Assembly: GCF_000515115.1 (NCBI RefSeq)
Contig: NZ_KI911536.1
Span: forward strand, 79,836-133,011
Direction of reading: 5' to 3'
Source: Nocardiopsis sp. CNT312
GTDB lineage: Bacteria; Actinomycetota; Actinomycetes; Streptosporangiales; Streptosporangiaceae
Length of the DNA: 53,176 bases
The notes under the pieces were generated by a model. That model was not told the DNA's origin, did no database searches, and worked only from the letters and a program-made list of their open reading frames with translations. Made by a program: the position numbers and the translations under genes. Below, piece by piece: positions 1 through 7,105 of the stretch; position 1 is the first letter of the stretch; every line of letters starts with the position of its first letter.

Positions 1-2
1 CT

Positions 3-470
3 GGTGGTGACGCCGGTGGCGATGGCGGCGCTGGTGGTGACGCCGGTGGCGATGGCGGTACTGGTGGTGACGCCGGTGGTGACGGCGGTACTGGTGGCGA
101 AGGCCCCGGTGACGGCGGTACTGGCGGTGAGTCCGGCGATGGTGGTTCCGGTGGAACCACCGGAGGCGGTTCCGGTAGCGGCGCGGGCGGTGGTTCCGGT
201 GACGGCGGTGCCGGGGGCAATACCGGAGGTTCCGGCGGTGCCGGGGGCAGCACCGATGACGGCGGCGACGACCGCCGGCCCCAGAACGGCGCCCCCGCCG
301 ACGGCGGTGGTGACGACGGTTCCGCGGACGACGACAGCGACCGGGACGACGACTCCCTCGCCGTGACCGGCGTCGACATGCAGGGCTTCGTGCTCGGCGG
401 TCTCGTGGTGACCGGTATTGGCGCGTTCGCCCTGTGGGCCGGTGCGCGCCGTCCGGCCTCGATCGCCTGA
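3..470 (+). CDS. Sortase-anchored Gly/Asp-repeat surface protein (5' end missing)
   Basis: The gene enters from outside the window; 155 residues are visible. The first ~85 residues are a low-complexity tract built from short GGD, GGT and GGS units, followed by an Asp-rich stretch. The end shows a full cell-wall sorting signal: LAVTG, a hydrophobic segment of about 20 residues (GFVLGGLVVTGIGAFALW), then a short tail with two arginines. LAxTG is the pentapeptide class that class E sortases of high-GC Gram-positives recognise, in place of LPxTG. I infer a protein covalently attached to peptidoglycan whose repeat acts as a flexible stalk. The functional N-terminal domain is not visible, so its role is unknown. 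The reading frame stays open through the repeat, which makes other frames unlikely. Confidence 0.85.
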   Translation, partial: GGDAGGDGGAGGDAGGDGGTGGDAGGDGGTGGEGPGDGGTGGESGDGGSGGTTGGGSGSGAGGGSGDGGAGGNTGGSGGAGGSTDDGGDDRRPQNGAPADGGGDDGSADDDSDRDDDSLAVTGVDMQGFVLGGLVVTGIGAFALWAGARRPASIA

Positions 471-516
471 TCCACATGCCCGCGAACGGTTCCCGCGGAC
501 CGTGGACGTGTGCCAC

Positions 517-553
517 GGCCCCCGGCCCGCGCCCCAAGGCGCGGCCGGGGGCC
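517..553. terminator. Hairpin terminator between convergent genes
   Basis: An almost perfect GC-rich inverted repeat (517-533 with 538-553, one bulged C, CCAA loop) lies between the stop codons of the surface protein and the convergent MFS gene. It has no T-tract, as is usual for actinomycete terminators, and could serve both strands. Confidence 0.7.
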
Positions 554-557
554 GATC

Positions 558-1763
558 TCAGCCGCGGGGGCGGAGCACGGAGGCGAGGAGGAACACCGCC
601 AGACCGCCGACGGAGACCACCCACAGCGCGGCGCCCAGACCGAAGGCGTCGCCCAGGACACCCAGCAGGGGCGGGAACGCGAGGAACCCCGCGCGTCCCA
701 GCCACCCCACGATCGTCACACCGTCACCGCTGCGCACCCCGGGTATCTCGCCCGCAGCCGCCAGCGTCAACGGGAACAGCGTGGACACCCCCAGCCCCAT
801 GACGCCGAACCCGACGACGGCCGCTGCCGGATGCGGCAGGAGCAGGGCGAGCGCCATGCCCCCGCCCGCCAGCAGGCCGCAGACCCGGCCCACCGCGACC
901 GCGCCGAACCGGTCGGTGGCGCGGTCGCCCGCGAGGCGGCCCAGGGCCATCATCGCCTGGCAGGCCACGAACGGCATCGCCGCGAGGAACAGCGGCGCGG
1001 ATAGTTCCCCGGTCATGTACACCGCCCCCCAGGAGGCGGCCGAGTCCTCGATCCCGCCGGCGAGCATCAGCAGCATGCCGAGAGCCACGAGCACCGCCAC
1101 CGCACGGACGGGCAGAGGCGTGCGGTCGCCGCCGTGCGCGGCGCCGTCCCCGCGCTCACTGTGTTCCGGGCCCGGGAGCAGCATGCGGCCCACGGCCAGG
1201 TTCACGCACACCAGGAGTGCGGAGACCCCTCCCAGGTGCCACAGGACGGGTACCCCGAGCCCCGCCATCGTGGCCCCGACGAGTCCGCCGGAGACCGCGG
1301 CCATGCTCCACACCGCGTGAAAGGTGTTGATGATGCTGCGGCCGTACCGGCGCTGGACCCGCAGCCCGTGCGCGTTCTGCCCGGAGTCGGTCCAGGCGTC
1401 GGCGCTGCCCAGGACAAGGAACGCGGCGGCGAGCATCCACCAGTTTTGTGCCAGAGCAATGAATGGGAGCGCTCCCAAAGTGATGAGGCTCGCTCCGACG
1501 GCCGTGCGGCCGCTGCCGAATCGGTGGATCATCGGCCCCGCGAGCATGCCGGTCAGGATCGCCCCAGTCGGCGCCGCGGCGATCGCCAGCCCCAGTTCTG
1601 CGTTGTCGAGGGCCAGCCGGTCCTTGAGCACGGGCAGCCACGGGACCGCGTTGGTGTAGGTGAAACCGTTGACGAAGAAGAGGGTGGAGACCGCTGTCCG
1701 CGCCCTGCGGGCCTCAGCCGGGGGCGGGGCCCCGGTGGCGGTGCGGATATCGGGCATACTCAC
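558..1763 (-). CDS. MFS transporter
   Basis: A 401-residue integral membrane protein with about 12 hydrophobic segments and a charged central loop near residues 205-220 (PGPEHSERGDGAAHGGDRT), the usual two-times-six helix layout of the major facilitator superfamily. The cytoplasmic loop after helix 2 carries an HRFGSGR segment, a version of MFS motif A. The GTG at 1763 is preferred because an AGGAG lies six bases upstream; the ATG at 1757 is too far from it. The substrate cannot be read from the sequence. Members of this general type are sugar or drug exporters. It is transcribed away from the GNAT gene and ends at a hairpin shared with the surface-protein gene. Confidence 0.85.
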   Translation of the reverse strand: MSMPDIRTATGAPPPAEARRARTAVSTLFFVNGFTYTNAVPWLPVLKDRLALDNAELGLAIAAAPTGAILTGMLAGPMIHRFGSGRTAVGASLITLGALPFIALAQNWWMLAAAFLVLGSADAWTDSGQNAHGLRVQRRYGRSIINTFHAVWSMAAVSGGLVGATMAGLGVPVLWHLGGVSALLVCVNLAVGRMLLPGPEHSERGDGAAHGGDRTPLPVRAVAVLVALGMLLMLAGGIEDSAASWGAVYMTGELSAPLFLAAMPFVACQAMMALGRLAGDRATDRFGAVAVGRVCGLLAGGGMALALLLPHPAAAVVGFGVMGLGVSTLFPLTLAAAGEIPGVRSGDGVTIVGWLGRAGFLAFPPLLGVLGDAFGLGAALWVVSVGGLAVFLLASVLRPRG

Positions 1764-1843
1764 AGGGGACTCCTACGCGTTTGGGCGGCGCGGGTCATCC
1801 TATCTTTCTCGCCGATCCGGCGGTACGCCCTTTCCTCACCCTT

Positions 1844-1873
1844 GCCGAGGGGCTTGCCTGAAAGCCCATCGGC
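1844..1873. promoter_or_regulatory. 30-bp interrupted inverted repeat
   Basis: Twelve-base arms (1844-1855 and 1862-1873) pair with one mismatch around a GCCTGA loop. It sits in the 251-bp gap between the divergent MFS and GNAT genes. It could be an operator for either gene or a hairpin in the leader of one of them; the sequence does not decide. Confidence 0.4.
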
Positions 1874-2014
1874 ACCTACAAAGAGGTTCTCTGCCCTCAC
1901 GTTCCCCCATCGAAGACCTCTCGACCCTGCCCCCGACCGGCCCTGCCCCGGCCACTGCTCACGACCGCCGAACCCACGCTGGAGACCGCGACCGCGGCCC
2001 GGACGGAACCGGAA

Positions 2015-2587
2015 GTGTTCATGATCAACGCGAGCGCGCTGCGAGACACGCCCACCCTCGTCGGGGAGCGGATCCGCCTCGTACCCCTGGGGCCCGAGCA
2101 CACGGACGCCTACTTCTCCGCCAGCCTCGACGAGGAGATCCGCAGACTCACCGGAAGCCACCGCCATCTCACCTACGAGGACGCGCGTGAGCGGTGCGAG
2201 CGGCGCCCAGCCGACGGTGACCGGCTCGATCTGGCCATCATCTCCCGAGAGGACGGAAGCTACCTGGGCGACCTGTTCCTTTACGCGATCTCGCCCGAGA
2301 ACGAGAGCGCGGGCTACCACATCACCCTGTCGGCCCTCCGGTTCGCGGGACAGGGGCTGGGGCGGGAGGCCACCCGACTCGTGCTGGAGTACGCCTTCGA
2401 CCGCGTGGGCCTGCACCGGATCTGGCTGTACGTGTACACGTTCAACATGAGGGCCATCGCGGTGTACCGTTCGTGCGGTTTCACCGTGGAGGGCCGCCTG
2501 CGCGACTCCCTGTTCTGGGAGGGCCGCCGCCACGACGCGCTCCTCATGGGGGTATTGCGTAGCGATATACCCGCCAAAGAGGACTGA
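2015..2587 (+). CDS. GNAT family N-acetyltransferase (RimJ/RimL type)
   Basis: A 190-residue protein of the Acetyltransf_3 branch of the GNAT fold. The N-terminal TPTLVGERIRLVPLGPEH is typical of RimJ/RimL-like enzymes. The acetyl-CoA loop appears as AGQGLGREATRLVLEYAF near residues 109-127, a version of Q/RxxGxG/A, and is followed by LHRIWLYVYTFNMRAIAVYR, the classic beta5-alpha4 region in which the YR-SCGF segment closes the cofactor site. It should transfer an acetyl group from acetyl-CoA to an amine, perhaps a protein N-terminus or a small molecule. The start is uncertain between GTG at 2015 and ATG at 2021; neither has a strong Shine-Dalgarno sequence. Confidence 0.88.
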   Translation: MFMINASALRDTPTLVGERIRLVPLGPEHTDAYFSASLDEEIRRLTGSHRHLTYEDARERCERRPADGDRLDLAIISREDGSYLGDLFLYAISPENESAGYHITLSALRFAGQGLGREATRLVLEYAFDRVGLHRIWLYVYTFNMRAIAVYRSCGFTVEGRLRDSLFWEGRRHDALLMGVLRSDIPAKED

Positions 2588-2712
2588 AATCGGGTTTTGC
2601 CTGATGGCGGGGTTGTGGCCGCCGCGGTCCGGGGTATCCCGGTAGCACTTTCCCACGGCTCACTCCACAGAGAGGAGTGGTGCGGGGCCACGGCCCTGGC
2701 ACCGGTGAGCAC

Positions 2713-4017
2713 ATGAACCCGGTACCCGTTTCGCTGCCCTTCGCCGACCGCGCAGAGGCGGGCCGCCGCCTCGCCGAGCGGGTGCGCCCGTTCGCGGCCG
2801 CGGACCCGCTGGTACTGGCCCTGCCCAGGGGCGGGGTCCCGGTCGGGGCTGAACTCGCCCGCCTGCTCGACACCGACTTCGACGTGCTCATCGTCCGCAA
2901 GATCGGCCTGCCCGGTCGGCCGGAACTGGGTGTCGGAGCGGTCGCCGAGGACGGGCACGTGATCTTCGACGACACGGCCCTGGCCCGGATGCGCCTACCG
3001 CGCCAGGCCCTGGCCGCCACGGTCGAGGCCGAGCGCAGGGAACTGGAGCGCCGGAGCCGCGTGTACCGGGGGGGCCGCGCCATGCCGCGGATCGCCGGAC
3101 GCGACGTCATCGTCGTGGACGACGGCGTGGCCACCGGCGGCACCGCGCGTGCGGCGCTGCGCATGCTCCGCCAGGAGAAGCCGGCCCAGCTCGTGCTGGC
3201 CGTCCCGATCGCCTCTCCTGAGGCGGTCGAGGCGCTCCGTCCGGAGGCCGACAAGCTCATCGTGCTCGGCGTCCCCGACAACTTCCGTGCCGTGGGGGAG
3301 TGGTACCGGGACTTCAGCCAGCTCTCCGACGGGCACGTGACCGCCATCCTCTCCGCGCTGGGGGGCCACCGCCAGCAGCCCGAGACCGTGCGCGGAGTCC
3401 GGATCCGGGCCGGCGGCCAGGCCTATCTCGAAGGCGAGCTCACCGTGCCCGCGGCCATGCGCGGCGCGGTCGTGTTGGTGACGGGGACTGGCCGGGACGA
3501 TCCGCGCTGGCGGGCGATCGCGGCGGTGCTGCGGCGGTCCGGGTACGCGACCCTGGTTCTGGACCTGGTGACGGCGGCCGAGCGCGCCCACCGGATCGAC
3601 GGTGTGGACGCCTCGGTGCTGGGCGACCGGTTGGACGCGGCGGTCGCCTGGCTCAGGCGGTCGACGGACGTGGCCGAGCGGGCCCCGGGGATCCTCGGGT
3701 ACGGCTCCGCGGCTCCGGCGGCCCTGGTCACGGCGGCGCGGCACCCGCAGGACGTGGGCGCCGTGGTGGCCTACGGCGGTCGGATCGATCTGGCCGAGCC
3801 GAGCCTTCCGCAGGTGGGCGCCCCGGTGCTGGTGCTGTTGGAGGGCCGGGACTCCTTCATCCGCGAACTCGGGGAGTGGGCGCGCCGGAGGATGGGCGCG
3901 GAGACCGACCTGAAGGTGGTGTCGGGGGCCGAGCAGTTGCTCCAGGAGACCCAGGAGTGGCGGCAGGTGGCGATGGAGGCGGTGGACTGGTTCGACCGCC
4001 ACCTGGAGAAGGGATGA
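2713..4017 (+). CDS. Phosphoribosyltransferase fused to a degenerate alpha/beta-hydrolase
   Basis: This 434-residue protein has two domains. Residues ~1-215 form a type I phosphoribosyltransferase: LPRGGVPVGAELA and the PRPP-binding loop VDDGVATGGT at about 135-144. Residues ~230-434 match the dienelactone-hydrolase-like domain often fused to such enzymes. In that family the nucleophile elbow is usually GxSTG and the catalytic His lies in an ATHLFE-type motif. Here the corresponding places read GYGSAAP (about 329) and SGAEQLLQ (about 404), so the His is absent and the Ser is displaced; I infer the hydrolase half is inactive or altered. The ATG at 2713 has GGTGAG five bases upstream and is preferred to the GTG at 2677, which directly abuts its AGGAG. 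No substrate is evident. Confidence 0.85.
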   Translation: MNPVPVSLPFADRAEAGRRLAERVRPFAAADPLVLALPRGGVPVGAELARLLDTDFDVLIVRKIGLPGRPELGVGAVAEDGHVIFDDTALARMRLPRQALAATVEAERRELERRSRVYRGGRAMPRIAGRDVIVVDDGVATGGTARAALRMLRQEKPAQLVLAVPIASPEAVEALRPEADKLIVLGVPDNFRAVGEWYRDFSQLSDGHVTAILSALGGHRQQPETVRGVRIRAGGQAYLEGELTVPAAMRGAVVLVTGTGRDDPRWRAIAAVLRRSGYATLVLDLVTAAERAHRIDGVDASVLGDRLDAAVAWLRRSTDVAERAPGILGYGSAAPAALVTAARHPQDVGAVVAYGGRIDLAEPSLPQVGAPVLVLLEGRDSFIRELGEWARRRMGAETDLKVVSGAEQLLQETQEWRQVAMEAVDWFDRHLEKG

Positions 4018-4021
4018 GAAA

Positions 4022-4064
4022 AACCCGCGGCGCCCTCGACCTTGGTCGTCGGGCGCCGCGGGTT
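4022..4064. terminator. Strong hairpin terminator between convergent genes
   Basis: Perfect 14-bp stem (4022-4035 with 4051-4064) around a 15-nt loop that can itself form four more pairs. It lies between the phosphoribosyltransferase gene and the convergent WhiB gene, and A/T ends on each side make it suitable for both strands. Confidence 0.85.
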
Positions 4065-4125
4065 CGTTCTGGGGCCGGGGCCACCGGGGAGTTGCGATCG
4101 GCCGCTGCCGCGTCAGGGTCCGCGG

Positions 4126-4425
4126 TCAGGCGGCGTTGGCGCGGCGCATGCGGCGGCGGCGCTCGGAAGCGCGCTCGTCCTCATTGAGGCCGCCCCACGT
4201 GCCGTACTTCTCCGGACGCGAGATCGCATAGTCCAGGCATTCCGTGCGTACCGGACAGGCCGTGCAGATCTCCTTGGCCTTGCGCTCGCGGATCTCCCGT
4301 TCCGGCTGGCGTTCGCCGTCGGGGCCGAAGAAGAGCACAAGGTCCTCGCCCCGGCACGCGGCGGCGTCCTGCCACCCCCAGCTCGGGCGGGGGCGCAGCG
4401 CGGCCTGCCGACGTACCTGAGACAT
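4126..4425 (-). CDS. WhiB-family iron-sulfur transcriptional regulator
   Basis: A 99-residue Wbl protein. The four cluster-binding cysteines are Cys24, Cys54, Cys57 and Cys63 in the expected C-x(n)-C-x2-C-x5-C layout, followed by the family turn GTWGGL at 75-80 and a basic tail (RRRRMRR) for DNA contact. The family binds a redox- and NO-sensitive 4Fe-4S cluster and works with the principal sigma factor to control development, redox balance or drug resistance. The FFGPDGERQPEREIRERKAK stretch between the first two cysteines differs from typical WhiB, WblA and WblE sequences, so I assign no subclass. The 250-bp upstream region is relatively A/T-rich and probably carries its promoter. Confidence 0.95.
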   Translation of the reverse strand: MSQVRRQAALRPRPSWGWQDAAACRGEDLVLFFGPDGERQPEREIRERKAKEICTACPVRTECLDYAISRPEKYGTWGGLNEDERASERRRRMRRANAA

Positions 4426-4493
4426 GCTTGAACCACCTCTACTGAATCACTAGTAAGCTGTCAGAAAAAGCTTCAGTCACCACAAAGTCGGTC

Positions 4494-4643
4494 ATGCGGC
4501 GTGAGAGTCCCCGCAGGACGCGAACGCCCGCGGCGATGGCGGTGTTCCCCGGTGTGGCTGAGGCCACGAAGAAGCGCACGGGCGAGGCGGCGATGGCCGC
4601 CGTCGACGGGGTGCTCTCACACGAACGGCTGTGGAGGCGGTGA
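4494..4643 (+). CDS. Possible small basic protein, 49 residues
   Basis: An ATG-started frame encodes a 49-residue protein that is Arg-rich at its N-terminus (MRRESPRRTRT) and ends in HERLWRR. About 84% of its third codon positions are G or C, similar to neighbouring genes, and a hairpin lies on its stop codon. No ribosome-binding site is visible, so translation would have to be leaderless or weak. It is divergent from the WhiB gene. I recognise no family; it could equally be chance in GC-rich DNA. Confidence 0.25.
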   Translation: MRRESPRRTRTPAAMAVFPGVAEATKKRTGEAAMAAVDGVLSHERLWRR

Positions 4644-4651
4644 CAGCCTCC
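4633..4651 (+). terminator. Small hairpin over the stop of the 49-codon ORF
   Basis: GGAGGC (4633-4638) pairs with GCCTCC (4646-4651) around a 7-nt loop that contains the TGA. The stem is short and the assignment is weak. Confidence 0.3.
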
Positions 4652-5099
4652 GTCCGAGCCGGTACGTAATCATGCCATCCCCGATCCCGATCATGCACGG
4701 GGGGTGGGGAAATTACTCACAGAACCGTTACCGAATCCACGTAGCCACGGCGTGGCATGTGGTTGATTGTCCATTTTTGTCGTAAACAGCAAGGGGTTGC
4801 AGGCTTGCCGACGACGTCACACATCGTATGGCGCGATGTCCCGCCTGCCTAGGGGCCTTCTGTGATGTACTGGTCACATTGTGGACAGGCTCCGCGCCCG
4901 GGATCCGGCCGACCGTAGGGCATCACTGTGGGCGACCGGCCTCCCAGGGGCGGCCGGGGCCGGTCGACCCCCGAACGCTCCGAAAGGGAAACCGCCGGGA
5001 ACGGATCACGGTCTTTCCGCATCCGATGCGGTAGGACAGGGGCGGCCTTTCCACGACACCGCCGCCCGTAAAACGGACCACAGGGAGAACCACGTCACG

Positions 5100-5507
5100 A
5101 TGGCCTTCGTGAGACTCGTCCTCAACGTCATCTGGCTTTTCGTCGCGGGCTTCTGGCTGGCGGTCGGATACGTCATCGCCGGCGTCATCTGCTGCGTCCT
5201 CATCGTGACGATCCCGTTCGGTGTGGCCTCCTTCCGCACGGCCAACTACGCCCTCTGGCCCTTTGGCCGCGAACTGGTCCGCAAGCCCGGTTCGGGCGGA
5301 AGCAGTACCGTCCTCAACGTCATCTGGCTGATCGTCGCCGGATGGTGGCTGGCGCTCGGCCACGTCGCCACCGCGATCGGTCTGGCCGTCACCATCATCG
5401 GACTGCCGATGGCGTGGGCCTCGCTCAAGATGATCCCCGTCGCCCTGGCACCCTTCGGCAACGAGATCGTCCACAGCGGTCAACCCCGGGAACCCTGGCA
5501 GTTCTGA
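5100..5507 (+). CDS. YccF domain membrane protein (DUF307)
   Basis: A 135-residue membrane protein made of two homologous halves. Each begins with a near-identical VLNVIWL-(F/I)-VAG-(F/W)-WLA segment (residues ~7-21 and ~65-80), followed by a hydrophobic stretch and a conserved I-x-G/P-F/L-x-x-A-S motif. This internal duplication and the IPFG-ASF signature are diagnostic of the YccF family, small inner-membrane proteins of unknown function. The ATG at 5100 follows GGGAGAA by roughly ten bases. It is probably cotranscribed with the AI-2E type permease that follows after 109 bp. Confidence 0.9.
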   Translation: MAFVRLVLNVIWLFVAGFWLAVGYVIAGVICCVLIVTIPFGVASFRTANYALWPFGRELVRKPGSGGSSTVLNVIWLIVAGWWLALGHVATAIGLAVTIIGLPMAWASLKMIPVALAPFGNEIVHSGQPREPWQF

Positions 5508-5616
5508 CACGTTGGATCCCCTGTGAGGGGGCCGGGCTCCCGTGCGGCGGCGACGGTGCCCCGCGGGCCGGCCGCTTCCCACCGTGTTCCACCGACCCCC
5601 AGAGAATGGAGTCCAT

Positions 5617-6936
5617 GTGCAAGCCCAGCGGCCAGGAGTGTGGGCGCTTCTGAACAGGTGGACCACCGCCCGCCGGGCCCGGGCCGAGCTCCGTGCCCGC
5701 GTCCGCGCCGAGGAGCCGTCCCCGCCGCCCGAGCCCGAGATCCCCGAAGCGGAACTGGCGGCCCAGGACGACATCGGTGCGGGTGACATCCTCCGCGTGG
5801 TCAGCGACGTGGCCCTGAGGCTGCTCATCATCGGCGTCGTGGCGGGACTGCTGCTCTACGCCGTGATCTACCTGCGCGTGGTCACGCTGCCCGTGGTCAT
5901 CGCGGTCTTCCTCACCGCTCTGCTCATGCCCCTCGCCAGTTGGCTGCGCAACCCCAACCCCCTGAGGCGCACCGGCTTCGGTCGGGGGCTGTCCACCGCC
6001 ATCAGTCTGCTCTTTGGGCTCATCGTCTTCAGCGGTGTGATCTCCATGATCGTCACCCCGGCGGTCAGCGGCTTCGACGAGATCGTGGCCAGCGTCAACG
6101 ACGCGGTGGACCGGTTGCAGACGATCGAGATCCCCTTCGGTCTGGACCCCGCGGTGTTCACCGAACTGATCGACAGCGCCTGGGCCCAGATCCAGACCAC
6201 TCTCACCGAGAACCAGGACCAGATCCTCACCGGAGCCTGGACCGCCACGACCGCGGTGTTCCAGGTCCTGCTCGGGATCGTCCTGATCATCGTGCTCACC
6301 GTGTACTTCGTCCACTCCGGCGACCAGCTCGTGGAGTGGCTCATCACCCTGCTGCCGCCCAAGTCCCGCCCGGGCCTGCGCCACGCGGGCGGCGTCGCCT
6401 ACGGCGTGATGGGGCGGTACGTGCGCGGTGTGGCGATGGTCGGCCTCTTCGACGCGGTCGGCATCGGTGTGTTCCTCGTCTTCCTCATCGACACCAACCT
6501 GGCCATCCCGCTGATCGTGCTCACCTTCATCGGGGCCTTCATCCCGATCATCGGGGCCTTTCTCAGCGGCCTGCTCGCGGTCCTGGTGGCCCTGGTGACC
6601 GAAGGGTGGATCGTGGCCCTGGTCGTGCTGGGCGTGGTTCTGCTGGTCCAGCAGTTGGAGAGCAACGTCTTCGCGCCGCGCATCTACGGGCAGGCGCTCG
6701 AACTGCCCTCGGCGATCGTCCTCATCGCCCTGACCATCGGCAGCATCCTCGGCGGCATCACCGGCCTGTTCCTGGCGACCCCGGTCGCGGCCGTGCTCGC
6801 CGCCCTGCTGCGCAACCGGCCGCCGGCCCTTCCCCGCGCTGAGGCGGTCAGGAACGGCCCGCCCGCCAAGGACGGCGGGGCCGGTCCTGAGAGCGGTCGC
6901 GGGGAGGAGCCCAGGGCTCCGGTCGCCGGGGGCTGA
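5617..6936 (+). CDS. AI-2E family transporter (TqsA/PerM type)
   Basis: A 439-residue membrane protein with an acidic cytoplasmic N-terminus (PSPPPEPEIPEAE), an N-terminal helical hairpin near residues 65-125, a long extracytoplasmic region (about 145-215) and a C-terminal helix bundle. The motif GAFIPIIGAFLSG, the LVQQLESNVFAPRIYG segment and the final GITGLFLATPVAAV segment are characteristic of the AI-2E exporter / PerM family. In actinomycetes the true substrate is unknown; quorum-signal export should not be assumed. I chose the GTG at 5617 because GGAG lies five bases upstream, rather than an in-frame ATG 75 bases earlier that encodes an Arg-rich, unconserved extension. Confidence 0.88.
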   Translation: MQAQRPGVWALLNRWTTARRARAELRARVRAEEPSPPPEPEIPEAELAAQDDIGAGDILRVVSDVALRLLIIGVVAGLLLYAVIYLRVVTLPVVIAVFLTALLMPLASWLRNPNPLRRTGFGRGLSTAISLLFGLIVFSGVISMIVTPAVSGFDEIVASVNDAVDRLQTIEIPFGLDPAVFTELIDSAWAQIQTTLTENQDQILTGAWTATTAVFQVLLGIVLIIVLTVYFVHSGDQLVEWLITLLPPKSRPGLRHAGGVAYGVMGRYVRGVAMVGLFDAVGIGVFLVFLIDTNLAIPLIVLTFIGAFIPIIGAFLSGLLAVLVALVTEGWIVALVVLGVVLLVQQLESNVFAPRIYGQALELPSAIVLIALTIGSILGGITGLFLATPVAAVLAALLRNRPPALPRAEAVRNGPPAKDGGAGPESGRGEEPRAPVAGG

Positions 6937-7105
6937 CCCGCGGTATGCGGTTCCCGCCCCCACCGAGCGGGCGGGGACCGTACGTCCGCGGCCACCGGAT
7001 CCGGCCCCCGGGTGCGGTTACGCTGGAGCGGTCGCCCGCGCACCGGCCCCTCGCGGCACGGGTGCGCCGCCGCATGAGTCCCACCGACCTGAGGAAGCCC
7101 CTGCC

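Larger units (their letters stand above)
4426..5099. other. Intergenic region between whiB-like gene and yccF
   Basis: The 674-bp gap holds one weak candidate ORF (4494-4643) and two lower-GC stretches, 4426-4490 and about 4650-4880, that probably contain promoters. The half-sites TGTGA and TCACA occur at 4861-4878 with an 8-bp spacer; this is only a loose Crp-like resemblance. The frame of the yccF gene is open back to 4881, but no start there has a ribosome-binding site. Confidence 0.6.

Noticed and set aside
1..250. Short direct repeats that could suggest a CRISPR array or a satellite
   Set aside because: The repeats are codon-periodic, stay in one open frame and encode a Gly/Asp stalk ahead of a sorting signal.
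4861..4878. Crp-like TGTGA/TCACA site
   Set aside because: The spacer is 8 bp instead of 6 and the inner positions do not pair; it is too weak to call.
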